Assembly (NCBI RefSeq): GCF_019145355.1
Contig: NZ_JAHSTY010000001.1
Location: 3,472,001 to 3,536,000, forward strand
DNA from: Pseudomonas azadiae
Lineage (GTDB): Bacteria; Pseudomonadota; Gammaproteobacteria; Pseudomonadales; Pseudomonadaceae
DNA length: 64,000 nt
Reading direction: 5' to 3'
The position numbers were made by a program, and so were the translations under genes. Shown here in pieces: positions 50,149 through 61,558 of this stretch (within the stretch, counting starts at the first letter, position 1; every line of letters begins with the position of its first letter). The notes under the pieces are model-generated. The model was given only the letters and a program-made list of their open reading frames with translations. It had not been told where the DNA came from and did no database searches.

Positions 50149-50176
50149 TCCACGGACCTTTTAAGGAGCCTATCAA

Positions 50177-50407
50177 ATGGCACGTTTCTTCCGTCGTCGT
50201 AAATTCTGCCGCTTCACCGCTGAAGACGTGAAGGAGATCGATTACAAAGATCTCAACACTCTGAAAGCCTACGTATCCGAGACCGGCAAAATCGTTCCAA
50301 GCCGTATCACCGGTACCAAAGCACGTTATCAGCGTCAGCTGGCCACCGCTATCAAGCGCGCCCGCTTCCTGGCCCTGCTGGCCTACACCGACAGCCACGG
50401 CCGCTGA
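50177..50407 (+). CDS. rpsR: 30S ribosomal protein S18
   Basis: 76 aa. Basic N-terminus [17 protein letters not shown] and [21 protein letters not shown], the usual S18 sequence. AAGGAG upstream. It follows rpsF by 28 nt. Confidence 0.98.
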
Positions 50408-50443
50408 GACCGGGCAGTCGACAAGTAGTAAGGGATTGAATGC

Positions 50444-51337
50444 ATGCGCGCCTTAGCTGAGTTCATCATGCGCGGTCGTGTGCAGGCCACTCTGGTAGTG
50501 GCTGGATGTGCAGCATTGCCGTTGTTGTATTGGTTGGGTGCTGCCGCTGGATGCCTCGTGCTCCTGCGGCGCGGTTTGCAGGATGCCGTTGGCGTCCTGG
50601 CCCTGGGAGTGTTGGCCGCCTTGATCTGGTGGCTGCAACTGGGCGAACCCAAGGTGCTTCTGGTACTGCTGGGGTCGTCGAGCCTTGCGTTGGTTTTGCG
50701 CGCAAGTGAGTCCTGGGTCCGCACGCTGCTGGTCAGCGTGGCATTGGGTTTGGTGTTTTCGGTGTTGATTGACGCGGCTTTCCGCCCGCAAATCGAGGCG
50801 CTGGCGCAAGAGATCGTCAAGGTCCTGCCGCTAGCCCTCGGGGAACTCTACCAGCAGTTTTCGGTAGATGAGCGAGCGCGACTGGCAACACTGATTGCAC
50901 CGGCCCTGATCGGCCTGATGGCGGTAATGATGCAGATCGTCAGCGTGCTGAGCCTGATGCTTGGGCGATATTGGCAGGCGTTGTTGTACAACCCGGGTGG
51001 TTTTGGTCGCGAGTTTCGCAGTATCAGAATCCCCGTGGGCCCGGCGATGTTGTTGCTGGCACTCATGGTTATCGGACCGAACCTCGGTTCACAGATGGCC
51101 TTGATGGTGCTGTTTTGCAGCGTACCGCTGGTGTTTTCCGGGCTGGCCCTGATCCACGGGCTGGTCGCGCGCAAGCGCCTGGCCAAGTTCTGGCTGGTGG
51201 GGATGTACGTGACAATGTTGTTGTTCATGCAGCTGATCTATCCGTTACTCGTGGTTTTGGCCATTGTCGACGGCCTGATTGATTTTCGCGGACGTCTGGC
51301 ATCGAAAGATGCCGATAGCGCGAACGGTGAAGGTTAA
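50444..51337 (+). CDS. DUF2232-family multi-spanning membrane protein
   Basis: 297 aa, about eight hydrophobic segments; no catalytic motif noticed. The family (YybS-like, DUF2232) is widely placed between rpsR and rplI in pseudomonads. A charged stretch separates the halves (DERARLATLI). The N-terminus lacks a cleavable signal. Function unknown; linked expression with ribosomal proteins suggests a housekeeping role. Confidence 0.82.
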   Translation: MRALAEFIMRGRVQATLVVAGCAALPLLYWLGAAAGCLVLLRRGLQDAVGVLALGVLAALIWWLQLGEPKVLLVLLGSSSLALVLRASESWVRTLLVSVALGLVFSVLIDAAFRPQIEALAQEIVKVLPLALGELYQQFSVDERARLATLIAPALIGLMAVMMQIVSVLSLMLGRYWQALLYNPGGFGREFRSIRIPVGPAMLLLALMVIGPNLGSQMALMVLFCSVPLVFSGLALIHGLVARKRLAKFWLVGMYVTMLLFMQLIYPLLVVLAIVDGLIDFRGRLASKDADSANGEG

Positions 51338-51355
51338 AAGTTAGAGGATTTTCAC

Positions 51356-51802
51356 ATGCAACTGATCCTTCTGGAAAAAGTCGCCAACCTGGGCAACCTG
51401 GGCGACAAAGTGAACGTTAAGGCCGGCTACGGTCGTAACTACCTGCTGCCTTACGGCAAAGCCACCGCTGCAACCGCCGCCAACCTGGCTGCGTTTGAAG
51501 AGCGTCGTGCTGAGCTGGAAAAAGCAGCAGCAGACAAAAAAGCATCGGCCGAAACTCGCGCTGCCCAACTGGCTGAGCTGGAAGTGACTATCACTGCCAC
51601 CGCCGGTGACGAAGGCAAGCTGTTCGGTTCGATCGGCACCCACGACATCGCTGATGCACTGACCGCCTCCGGCGTTGAAGTGCAGAAGAGCGAAGTTCGT
51701 CTGCCGAACGGCACCATCCGCAACGTAGGCGAATTCGACGTAGCCGTGCACCTGCACGCCGAAGTTGAAGCCACCGTACGCGTTGTCGTGGTCGCAGCTT
51801 AA
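51356..51802 (+). CDS. rplI: 50S ribosomal protein L9
   Basis: 148 aa. N-terminal globular domain [19 protein letters not shown] with [13 protein letters not shown], a long connecting helix rich in Ala/Glu/Lys, and the C-terminal RNA-binding domain. It stabilises the L1 stalk side of 23S rRNA and helps frame maintenance. Last gene of the rpsF operon; a terminator follows. Confidence 0.98.
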   Translation: MQLILLEKVANLGNLGDKVNVKAGYGRNYLLPYGKATAATAANLAAFEERRAELEKAAADKKASAETRAAQLAELEVTITATAGDEGKLFGSIGTHDIADALTASGVEVQKSEVRLPNGTIRNVGEFDVAVHLHAEVEATVRVVVVAA

Positions 51803-51849
51803 GCACTACCCAACTGGCTGGCACCTTGCGTGGCAGCCGGTTAACATCG

Positions 51850-51887
51850 GGCACGATCCTGTTTACAGGTCGTGCCTTTTGTTTTTC
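51850..51887 (+). terminator. Rho-independent terminator after rplI
   Basis: GGCACGA / TCGTGCC stem with inner CCTG/CAGG pairing, followed by TTTTGTTTTT. Confidence 0.92.
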
Positions 51888-51912
51888 TACACACCCCTAA
51901 TTTCAAGTGGCC

Positions 51913-53310
51913 ATGAACGATATTTCAGCTCCTGAGCAATACGATCTGCAAACCGCTGCCCTGAAGGTGCCGCCGCATTCCATCGAGGCCGAACAGGCTG
52001 TGCTCGGTGGTCTGATGCTGGACAACAACGCCTGGGAACGCGTGCTGGATCAAGTCTCGGACGGTGACTTCTATCGTCATGACCACCGCCTGATCTTCCG
52101 CGCCATTGCCAAGCTGGCCGACCAGAACTCACCGATCGACGTGGTGACCCTGGCCGAGCAACTGGACAAGGAAGGCCAGACCTCCCAGGTCGGCGGCCTG
52201 GGCTACCTCGGTGAGCTGGCGAAAAACACGCCGTCTGTCGCGAACATCAAGGCCTATGCCCAGATCGTCCGCGAGCGGGCCACCCTGCGCCAGTTGATCG
52301 GCATCAGCACCGAAATCGCCGACAGCGCTTTCAACCCCGAAGGCCGCACTGCTGCGGAGATTCTCGATGAGGCCGAGCGGCAGATCTTCCAGATCGCCGA
52401 GGCCCGCCCGAAAACCGGCGGCCCGGTCAGCGTCAACGACCTGCTGACCAAGGCCATCGACCGCATCGACACACTGTTCAATACCGATGCGGCCATCACC
52501 GGCATTTCCACCGGTTATGCCGACCTCGATGAGAAGACCAGCGGCCTGCAGCCCTCCGACCTGATCATCGTCGCCGGCCGTCCGTCCATGGGTAAAACCA
52601 CCTTCGCGATGAACCTGGTGGAAAACGCCGTGTTGCGCAGCGACAAGGCGGTGCTGGTGTACTCCCTGGAGATGCCAGGTGAATCGCTGATCATGCGGAT
52701 GCTCTCGTCCCTGGGGCGTATCGACCAGACCAAGGTGCGTTCCGGCCAGCTGGAAGACGACGATTGGCCGCGCCTGACCTCGGCGGTCAACCTGCTCAAT
52801 GACCGCAAACTGTTCATCGACGACACTGCGGGCATCAGCCCTTCGGAGATGCGTGCACGTACCCGTCGCCTGGTGCGTGAACACGGTGATATCGCCCTGA
52901 TCATGATCGACTACCTGCAGCTCATGCAGATCCCGGGCTCCAGCGGTGACAGCCGGACCAACGAAATTTCCGAAATCTCGCGGTCCTTGAAGGCCCTGGC
53001 CAAGGAATTCAACTGCCCGGTGGTGGCGCTGTCGCAGCTCAACCGTTCCCTGGAGCAACGGCCCAACAAGCGCCCGGTGAACTCCGACTTGCGTGAATCC
53101 GGCGCGATCGAGCAGGACGCCGACGTGATCATGTTCGTATACCGCGACGAGGTGTATCACCCCGAAACGGAACATAAGGGCATTGCCGAGATCATCATCG
53201 GCAAACAGCGGAACGGCCCCATCGGCTTTATCCGCCTGGCCTTCATCGGCAAGTACACGCGCTTTGAGAACCTGGCGCCGGGCAGCTACAACTTCGACGA
53301 TGATGAGTAA
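51913..53310 (+). CDS. dnaB: Replicative DNA helicase DnaB
   Basis: 465 aa from ATG 51913; GTG 51907 also in frame. The hexameric helicase of the replication fork. N-terminal domain (SIEAEQAVLGGLMLDNNAW), linker, then a RecA-like domain with Walker A GRPSMGKTTF, Walker B IMIDYLQLM, and DLRESGAIEQDADVI. It converges on the SET-toxin gene, only 3 nt between stops. Typical place after rplI. Confidence 0.97.
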   Translation: MNDISAPEQYDLQTAALKVPPHSIEAEQAVLGGLMLDNNAWERVLDQVSDGDFYRHDHRLIFRAIAKLADQNSPIDVVTLAEQLDKEGQTSQVGGLGYLGELAKNTPSVANIKAYAQIVRERATLRQLIGISTEIADSAFNPEGRTAAEILDEAERQIFQIAEARPKTGGPVSVNDLLTKAIDRIDTLFNTDAAITGISTGYADLDEKTSGLQPSDLIIVAGRPSMGKTTFAMNLVENAVLRSDKAVLVYSLEMPGESLIMRMLSSLGRIDQTKVRSGQLEDDDWPRLTSAVNLLNDRKLFIDDTAGISPSEMRARTRRLVREHGDIALIMIDYLQLMQIPGSSGDSRTNEISEISRSLKALAKEFNCPVVALSQLNRSLEQRPNKRPVNSDLRESGAIEQDADVIMFVYRDEVYHPETEHKGIAEIIIGKQRNGPIGFIRLAFIGKYTRFENLAPGSYNFDDDE

Positions 53311-53313
53311 CGG

Positions 53314-56300
53314 CTACTGCCTGGAAAACAACTTGCGAATGGTGGCTTCGTCGTATTGGTAGTTCCAGCGTAATTCCGTGCCGGCGGGGATGTCTTCGCT
53401 GGCAAATAGCCCGGTGAGTATCATTTGGTCGCTCGGATTGCTGTCTGTGTGGACAGCTACGCGAAATTGCACCGCTTCAACGTTGTAGCCCGACGGAGCC
53501 TGACGGATCGGCTGACCCGCCGCGTCATACTCAAAAATGGTGTTTATCCTCGACAGTGCATTGTCGCCGGAGAGCACCCACTGAGTGTTGAGAGCATAGG
53601 GTGTCGTCGGCCTCACGCCCTTGATAGGCATCAGGTAAGGGTCTCTGCGCGCCCTGGCGACAAAAAGTGGCAGTATTTCGCCGCCGTAGACACCCAGTGC
53701 GGCACCTTTTGTCAGTGGCCGGCGTGTAACCACGGTGGCTTGGCCGATCAGCGAAGATTCCTGACCAGATTTTTGATGGGCCGCCGTGAAAGGCACAACC
53801 TCAAGCTTGTCTTCATACAGTTGGGCGACGTTTTCGTAACCTTCCCATTCAAGGTAAGGCCTGAGCGGTTGGCTGGTGTATACGGTGCTGCTGGTCAGGG
53901 ATGTCGCCTGCGCTTGTATTTGCTTGATTCGCATCGGCTTGCCGAATTCATTGCGCAAGGGGTAGCGGCCATTGTTGGCGCGATCATAAAAGCCACGATA
54001 ATTTTGGCTATGCTGATAGCCGCGCTGGGTGCGCATGTGTGCCCGCTCCTGACGGGTGAATTGCGCCTGCACCGCGCCTTCCTCGGCGGACCCATAGGGG
54101 CTGGTGGAGTGCGCTGACTCAAACTCTTCACTCGACTCCATGTCCTCTGGCGATGGGTCAGGATCGCCGGCTCCCCCCAGCAATCCTTCCTTCGCCGGGT
54201 CAATTTCCCAGCCGCCTTCCGCTTTTCTGCGCAGGTAGGGTTGATAGGCCCTGAAGCGGCTGCGGGCGTCGAGCAGTCGCCATCCTGGCGGGTCATGTTT
54301 AACCGGATAGAATTTCTGGTTGTCTTGTATGTAGTAGCGATACCTGCCATCGGCCATCGGTGGGCCTTGGTAGATGTCGTCGGCGCGCGCCGACAGCCCG
54401 GATATCGATGCCGTTTCAGCAAAGAGTGGGTCGAGTGCTATGCCGTTGGCGCGGGGGAGCCCCGCCGTCGGGATCTGCCCTCGACAAGGTGGCGGCTCTT
54501 GCGCCAATAAAGATGGGCCCGCCTGCTGGAGCGCCTGCTCAAGCGTGTGGGCGCCCGATTGCTCCAGAAGCATGCTGCGCTCAGGTGCGCTGAGCGTGCC
54601 GTCGATGGCGGCAGGCAGGCTCGTCATTGACGTGGGAGCGCCGCCTTCAGCGGTGTGGAGTGAGTACAGCTCGCCATGACGGATCAACACGTGACGAGCG
54701 CTCGCATCCTTTGTGCTGATACCGCCTAGAAGCGGGCCTTGGGGGCTCTCGTCGTAGACTTCGATCCGGTGCGCGTCTGGCCATCCAGGCACCCGCTCCA
54801 GGGCATACAGTGTCAGCGGCACGCTTTCACGGCTGCGAAGCGACTTCAGGAACACACTCTCCTGCATGCGCGTGGCGCGGATCGCGTCATTGTATTGCTC
54901 CGCCTCCCCGCGCTGCACCGTCGGCAAGCCTTGTCCTGCTTGCAGGTGTTGACGTTCGGACGGTGTAAGCGTGGCCTCGAGTTCTTCAAGATGACTTTCG
55001 GACAGCTCAGGCATCAGCGCGTGGAGGGATTGTCCAGCGGGCGTGAGCGCTTTTTCGTTAACTGCGTTGAGTTGCGAAAACAACCACTGTTTTTTTTGCA
55101 GCGCCTGCTCTTGCAGGCGTAGGGCGAGGCTTTCGATTTTGGTCAGATAGTCACTGAACGAGGCAGGCAGCAATTGATTGAAATCGACTTGCTCCATCTG
55201 TTTCTGCACCGCATGCAGCAAGTCGCCCCGCCGAAATTCGGCCTCGCTCACCCTGATTTCTCTGAGCGCCGTGCCGGTGCTCATCAGCGTATTTTGCTGA
55301 TCGTCGACCACCTTCAGGGTGTAGCTGTCGGGCCACTGCGGCAACGAGCGGAGCAAGTGAAATTGAATGAGCGGCGAATGCGCCGTCACAGTGCTCCCTT
55401 GCGCACGGTCCAGGTTGAAATCGGTGATTTCCTGCTCCAGATTGAAGTGCTTGACCGTGTCACGCAGCAAGGGCGGCGGCCGCACCATGTCCTGGTGGGC
55501 TTGGCGCAACGTTGCGGAGTCTACGCCACTGAGCAGCAGGAGGGTTTCAACGGCAGGCGGTTTTATAGCGGCCGCATCGGGTCCCAGGCGCTTGATCAGT
55601 TTAAGGGTGTCCCAGTCTTGAGGTGTCTCATGCACGTGACGCCAGCCGCCCACTCCGTTGCTCAACAGCGGGGGTGAATAGCCGAGCGGGTCGGTGGGGT
55701 GCGCCAATGCCCATTGCTTGCCATCCGCTGAACGTTTGATGGCATGGACGTGATCGTCCATTTTCAGGAAGTGCTGCTTTTCATGCTGATAAACGCCTTG
55801 TTTATCGGCGACCAGGTGCTCGGGGAGTGCCTGTGGGTGACGGTAGGGTTCCAAGTCGGAGTGCCACAGGCGCCAGCCTTGGTTGCGTACCTGCACTTTT
55901 ACCAGGCCAGCGGTAAAGCGACCGGCCTTGATCACGCCTGCGGTGGCGACGGCCATGGCAATGTTGTCGACCACATCCAGCAGATCCTCCAGGGCTGCCT
56001 GGCTGTCGCCCCGACTCCAGGCGGCAAAACCGCTGTATACCGTGCCGACCAACTGAGCGCCTGCGACGACCAGCATCACCTCGCCGACGACGGGCACAAA
56101 GGAGGCGGCGAAAAACAGCAAGGACTTGCCCATATCGAGGTAGTACTGCAAACGTTTCTGGCGGCTGATGAGGTCGGCCTGTGCCGTAGGCACCGCCACT
56201 TCGCAAGCATCACGTTCGATTTGATCGAAGCGTTGCAGCGCGATGGCGTGAAACAGGGGGTCAGTAATACCGGTCAGCGTTACCGGGTGTTCCAGGCGTG

Positions 56301-57276
56301 GTGGCCAGACTTTTCCAGGCGAGCCGCCAGACATCCAATCGACCCTGGCAGGCTTTACCGCCAGCAGCGATTCGCGGTTATGCAAGGGCACCAGGTGTTT
56401 GAAAAAATTCTGATACGCCGGGCTTAGCAGGCGGCGGGCCATCTGGGTTTGCAGATCCTGCATCGAGGTGTGTTGACGAAGCGCGGCTATGGGATCTTCA
56501 GGGGTGTAGAGAAGGGGGCGGGCGTCGGCGTTGGTCTTCTGGATGACCAGCACCGTCGGAATGACAATGGCGTTGAGTGTCAGGTGGCTGCATGTGAGGT
56601 CCGGGTGATGGCCGTCGCGAGCCAGGGCGACCAGCTTCTCATACAGACGCAGAGGGAGGTCGTCCTTGAGGTAGGCCTGATGCAGCGCGACTTCGAATCT
56701 GTACTGCTCGTGTTTGCGAAATTTTGCGCGCACGGCCTCACTGGAACGAATGACTTCACGAACATGCCTGAGGTAGCTGCCGCCCATATCCAGCTTGCGG
56801 CAGAAGCCGGCAAACTGAGTCGGTGAAAATACGGTAGCAAGGCGCCCGCCAGCGACAACGTTGACCAGTACGGAGCCGGCTCCCATGCCGTCGTCCTCTG
56901 CCTCCGATGCCTCAAAATTCTGCAGGGCCGCTTCCAGCAGCGTGTGTTCGGTGGTGCCCGCATCCGTGCGCACCAGTCCCAGCAGGTGCGAGGTTTGCCA
57001 TTGGCGCACCAGGATCGAGGTTTTGGCGTCCAGCAAGGTCAGGTACTCGCGGCGCATGGCGCGCTCAAGCAGGGGCAGGGCAAACGCTTGCGGGCTCTGG
57101 ATTCGGTTGAAAACCTCTAGGAGCCAGTGCCTGGATTGGTTGCTGTTGAGCAAGCTGGCGCGTAAGGCCGAGCGCAGGTTTGCAGGCGCCCGAGTCAGCC
57201 AGGCAGGCAGTTGGCTCTTGATTAAAACTGCATGAGTGTCGGGCGTGGAAGAGGGCGCAGCGGTGTCGATATCCAT
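53314..57276 (-). CDS. Dermonecrotic-toxin-like protein with C-terminal SET domain
   Basis: 1,320 aa from ATG 57276; TTG 57303, nine codons upstream, is an alternative, and neither has a strong ribosome site. Residues about 20-370 match the dermonecrotic toxin-like (DUF6543) N-terminus common in plant- and soil-pseudomonad effectors (LIKSQLPAWLTRAPANLRSA). A hydrophobic hairpin follows at about 385-417. A long middle region has family repeats (YRHPQALPEHLV, GGWRHVHETPQDWD). The end, about 1178-1311, reads as a SET methyltransferase domain: KGAALGVYGGE (SET-N), LSRINTIF at the place of the R-F-I-N-H-S-C motif, and FASEDIPAGTELRWNYQY at the catalytic-Tyr motif. Asn is kept but His and Cys are replaced. 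No immunity or secretion gene adjoins, so the target may be eukaryotic. The architecture is seen directly; activity and host are inferred. Confidence 0.82.
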   Translation of the reverse strand: MDIDTAAPSSTPDTHAVLIKSQLPAWLTRAPANLRSALRASLLNSNQSRHWLLEVFNRIQSPQAFALPLLERAMRREYLTLLDAKTSILVRQWQTSHLLGLVRTDAGTTEHTLLEAALQNFEASEAEDDGMGAGSVLVNVVAGGRLATVFSPTQFAGFCRKLDMGGSYLRHVREVIRSSEAVRAKFRKHEQYRFEVALHQAYLKDDLPLRLYEKLVALARDGHHPDLTCSHLTLNAIVIPTVLVIQKTNADARPLLYTPEDPIAALRQHTSMQDLQTQMARRLLSPAYQNFFKHLVPLHNRESLLAVKPARVDWMSGGSPGKVWPPRLEHPVTLTGITDPLFHAIALQRFDQIERDACEVAVPTAQADLISRQKRLQYYLDMGKSLLFFAASFVPVVGEVMLVVAGAQLVGTVYSGFAAWSRGDSQAALEDLLDVVDNIAMAVATAGVIKAGRFTAGLVKVQVRNQGWRLWHSDLEPYRHPQALPEHLVADKQGVYQHEKQHFLKMDDHVHAIKRSADGKQWALAHPTDPLGYSPPLLSNGVGGWRHVHETPQDWDTLKLIKRLGPDAAAIKPPAVETLLLLSGVDSATLRQAHQDMVRPPPLLRDTVKHFNLEQEITDFNLDRAQGSTVTAHSPLIQFHLLRSLPQWPDSYTLKVVDDQQNTLMSTGTALREIRVSEAEFRRGDLLHAVQKQMEQVDFNQLLPASFSDYLTKIESLALRLQEQALQKKQWLFSQLNAVNEKALTPAGQSLHALMPELSESHLEELEATLTPSERQHLQAGQGLPTVQRGEAEQYNDAIRATRMQESVFLKSLRSRESVPLTLYALERVPGWPDAHRIEVYDESPQGPLLGGISTKDASARHVLIRHGELYSLHTAEGGAPTSMTSLPAAIDGTLSAPERSMLLEQSGAHTLEQALQQAGPSLLAQEPPPCRGQIPTAGLPRANGIALDPLFAETASISGLSARADDIYQGPPMADGRYRYYIQDNQKFYPVKHDPPGWRLLDARSRFRAYQPYLRRKAEGGWEIDPAKEGLLGGAGDPDPSPEDMESSEEFESAHSTSPYGSAEEGAVQAQFTRQERAHMRTQRGYQHSQNYRGFYDRANNGRYPLRNEFGKPMRIKQIQAQATSLTSSTVYTSQPLRPYLEWEGYENVAQLYEDKLEVVPFTAAHQKSGQESSLIGQATVVTRRPLTKGAALGVYGGEILPLFVARARRDPYLMPIKGVRPTTPYALNTQWVLSGDNALSRINTIFEYDAAGQPIRQAPSGYNVEAVQFRVAVHTDSNPSDQMILTGLFASEDIPAGTELRWNYQYDEATIRKLFSRQ

Positions 57277-57444
57277 CGGTATTACCACGAGAGAGGAGTC
57301 CAATTGCGACAGCCTATCCAGGGGCGGGCGAGGGCAGGGCCTAGCAAATTAGGGCCCATGCACCGGCAAATCAGGCTAAAGGCGCGGGTGAGGCAGGCGC
57401 CAGGGTAAAAGCCGACCACTGCCGTCGGAATTGGTCAAAATTTG

Positions 57445-57453
57445 TGCTATATT
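57445..57453 (+). promoter_or_regulatory. Extended -10 promoter of ygiQ
   Basis: TGCTATATT, an extended -10 with TGN, 40 nt ahead of the ygiQ start; no clear -35. Located in the divergent region shared with the SET-toxin gene (57277-57492), where nothing else stands out. Confidence 0.45.
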
Positions 57454-57492
57454 CCGCGCCCGCGATTTTTCATCTCAACACCGGTCACCGTC

Positions 57493-59796
<2,304 letters not shown>

Positions 59797-59810
59797 TCGC
59801 GGTCTGATCA

Positions 59811-59844
59811 AGCAGAACGCCAGCCTCAGTGCTGGCGTTTTGCT
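59811..59844 (+). terminator. Rho-independent terminator after ygiQ
   Basis: AACGCCAGC / GCTGGCGTT stem with flanking AGCA/TGCT and T-rich tail. Confidence 0.88.
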
Positions 59845-59891
59845 TTCTGGCAGGCGGGTGGCCTGTTTGTTAAGGTGGCGCCCATTGTATT

Positions 59892-59978
59892 GCTATCGCA
59901 GGCAAGCAGCTCCCACCTTTGACCGCATGCTCATGCAGGAACGCGGTCAACTGTGGGAGCTGGCTTGCCTGCGATAGC
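59892..59978. repeat. REP doublet, class A
   Basis: GCTATCGCAGGCAAGCAGCTC (one C missing against the other copies) and TGTGGGAGCTGGCTTGCCTG plus GCGATAGC, with an inner GACCGC / GCGGTC dyad. Just upstream of the toxin-immunity pair. Confidence 0.9.
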
Positions 59979-60016
59979 GTCAGTTCAATCTGCACCCCTT
60001 TCAAGGAAGAACATCC

Positions 60017-60940
60017 ATGGGCAATCCTCTGGCCGGCATCGGCATGGACTTTAACCGCTCCCAGTTCATGGCGCGCCAGCGCATCGAAAGCCAGATCAAC
60101 CTGCCGCGCCTGTTTGCGGCCATTGATGCAGACCCCGGCATTGTCGGCGCGGGTGTGGTGTACATCGATGCCGACTTCAACGTGGTCACTCTGCGTGAGT
60201 TCCAGCCGATCTGCAGCATTGCTCCCAAACGCATTATTTTGCGTGAAGCGCAGAAGTACATTGCCCCGGCGCAGTTTGCGCAACAGGTCCAGGACAACCC
60301 TCGCGAATCGCGCTTGGTGGGAGAGGCGATCAACACGTCTCTGTCCTGCGCAGGCGCGATCATCGGTTGGATCGTCGTGCTCAGCGGCACCGTCGCCGTG
60401 CCGTTCACGGCGGGCGCCAGCAGCGTGATCACGGCCATCGGCTATACCGCCGCCACGGCCAGCACGCTGCAGTGTTTTGCCAGTGGCTATCGCGTCAGCA
60501 ATGAGATCAGTGACCCCTCCAAAAACGACAAGCTCGACAGCTCGCAGTGGTATCAGTACACGATGATCGCGCTGGATGCGGCGTCGTTGATCGGGGTCGG
60601 CGCATCGACGTTGACCACGATAAAGCTGGTGCGGCTGAACCAGGCCGCCACCGGCAAAAGCGTGCGGGACGTATTGCGAGGATTGACCCGGCAAGAGCGC
60701 GCCAAGCTCACGAAGGAGCTGCTCAGCATCCAGGACCCGCGCATGACCGCCAAAATGCTCAAGTTAAAGCAACTGTCCGGCGAGGCGACCAAGCGTTTCA
60801 CCCCCGCCCAGGTCAAGCATGCAACGGTGACCCAGATACAGGATGCCCTGGGCGCGGCCATCGGTTTCACCGGCAGTGCAATCTCGGGGAATGTGCGCAC
60901 CATTGCCGTGGGATTGTATGAGGAAATGAGCGATGAATGA
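60017..60940 (+). CDS. Putative pore-forming toxin (hydrophobic, uncharacterised)
   Basis: 307 aa; not confidently assigned to a named family. Residues 1-105 are polar and mixed. Residues 111-158 form a Gly/Ala/Ser/Thr-rich hydrophobic stretch (two helices, around CAGAIIGWIVVLSGTVAV and ASSVITAIGYTAAT), a third helix at 181-205, and a weaker one near 276-300. This small-residue hairpin style recalls membrane-inserting bacteriocidal effectors. No signal peptide. A 149-aa membrane protein overlaps the end by 8 nt, the layout of a toxin with immunity protein. The function is inferred; a housekeeping membrane protein cannot be excluded. Confidence 0.6.
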   Translation: MGNPLAGIGMDFNRSQFMARQRIESQINLPRLFAAIDADPGIVGAGVVYIDADFNVVTLREFQPICSIAPKRIILREAQKYIAPAQFAQQVQDNPRESRLVGEAINTSLSCAGAIIGWIVVLSGTVAVPFTAGASSVITAIGYTAATASTLQCFASGYRVSNEISDPSKNDKLDSSQWYQYTMIALDAASLIGVGASTLTTIKLVRLNQAATGKSVRDVLRGLTRQERAKLTKELLSIQDPRMTAKMLKLKQLSGEATKRFTPAQVKHATVTQIQDALGAAIGFTGSAISGNVRTIAVGLYEEMSDE

Positions 60941-61382
60941 GCTACCCGGTATTCGCAGTTTTCTGGCGCAGTACTTTCCGGTCTTCATGGGGGCGATTTT
61001 CGCGGCGGTGTTCAGCCTGGTTTTTGCGGTGCCACTGATTTTCGACAGTTATTTCCCGCGCTTGCCGATGGACGACAACCTCAAGTATTCCTTCCTGGGT
61101 GGCCTCGCGCTGACGTGGGGCATCGTGCAGTGCAATTTCATGATCGCGCGCGGGCGGCCGCAATGGGTATGGCCGCTGGCGATGTTGCTTGCGCTCTGTG
61201 TTCTGGCGGTGCTGCCCACCATCGCGTTTGGTCCGCATCCGCTTTCCTATGGCTTGAGCCTGCTGTTCCCGCTGCTGGGATTGCTGCTGCTCAACAGTAA
61301 GCGTCACCGCGAAATGCGCCAGAAACTCGTTGAAGTGAAGCGGCTGCGCCAAGCCATCATCGCAACACACAAAGCACGCTAG
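60933..61382 (+). CDS. Four-helix membrane protein, candidate immunity protein
   Basis: 149 aa. Hydrophobic segments at about 15-37, 54-71, 79-98 and 104-121, and a basic C-terminal tail (KRHREMRQKLVEVKRLR) predicted to lie in the cytoplasm. ATG overlaps the preceding stop by 8 nt, so the two are co-translated. Membrane-spanning immunity proteins commonly protect against pore-forming effectors, which fits the neighbour. No named family recognised. Confidence 0.6.
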   Translation: MNELPGIRSFLAQYFPVFMGAIFAAVFSLVFAVPLIFDSYFPRLPMDDNLKYSFLGGLALTWGIVQCNFMIARGRPQWVWPLAMLLALCVLAVLPTIAFGPHPLSYGLSLLFPLLGLLLLNSKRHREMRQKLVEVKRLRQAIIATHKAR

Positions 61383-61415
61383 CTGGGTAGATTCGTCACC
61401 CTGCGCCACAAATAT

Positions 61416-61472
61416 GTGCAGCTCTTGCACCACGGCACGTACATTGGCGCCGTTTTGGTGCTGTACTGCACC
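61416..61472 (+). promoter_or_regulatory. Two GTGC-GCAC dyads, possible activator sites
   Basis: GTGCAGCTCTTGCAC at 61416-61430 (perfect 5-bp arms) and GGTGCTGTACTGCACC at 61457-61472. Both lie 35-90 bp ahead of a sigma-54 promoter, where enhancer-binding activators act. Confidence 0.45.
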
Positions 61473-61505
61473 GGGTCTTACGATAAAGCGCAACGACGGC
61501 CGCTC

Positions 61506-61520
61506 TGGCATAAGTCTTGC
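61506..61520 (+). promoter_or_regulatory. Sigma-54 promoter of the transglutaminase gene
   Basis: TGGCATAAGTCTTGC: GG at -24 and GC at -12 with correct spacing, 39 nt before the GTG start. A close match to the TGGCAc-N5-TTGC consensus. Confidence 0.65.
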
Positions 61521-61558
61521 GCGCGTTGTGTCCATGCCCTGGCTCGCAGGAGGCCGCC

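Noticed and set aside
61416-61472. A standard NtrC site (GCAC then GTGC)
   Set aside because: Half-sites face outward rather than inward, so it is listed only as a possible activator site.
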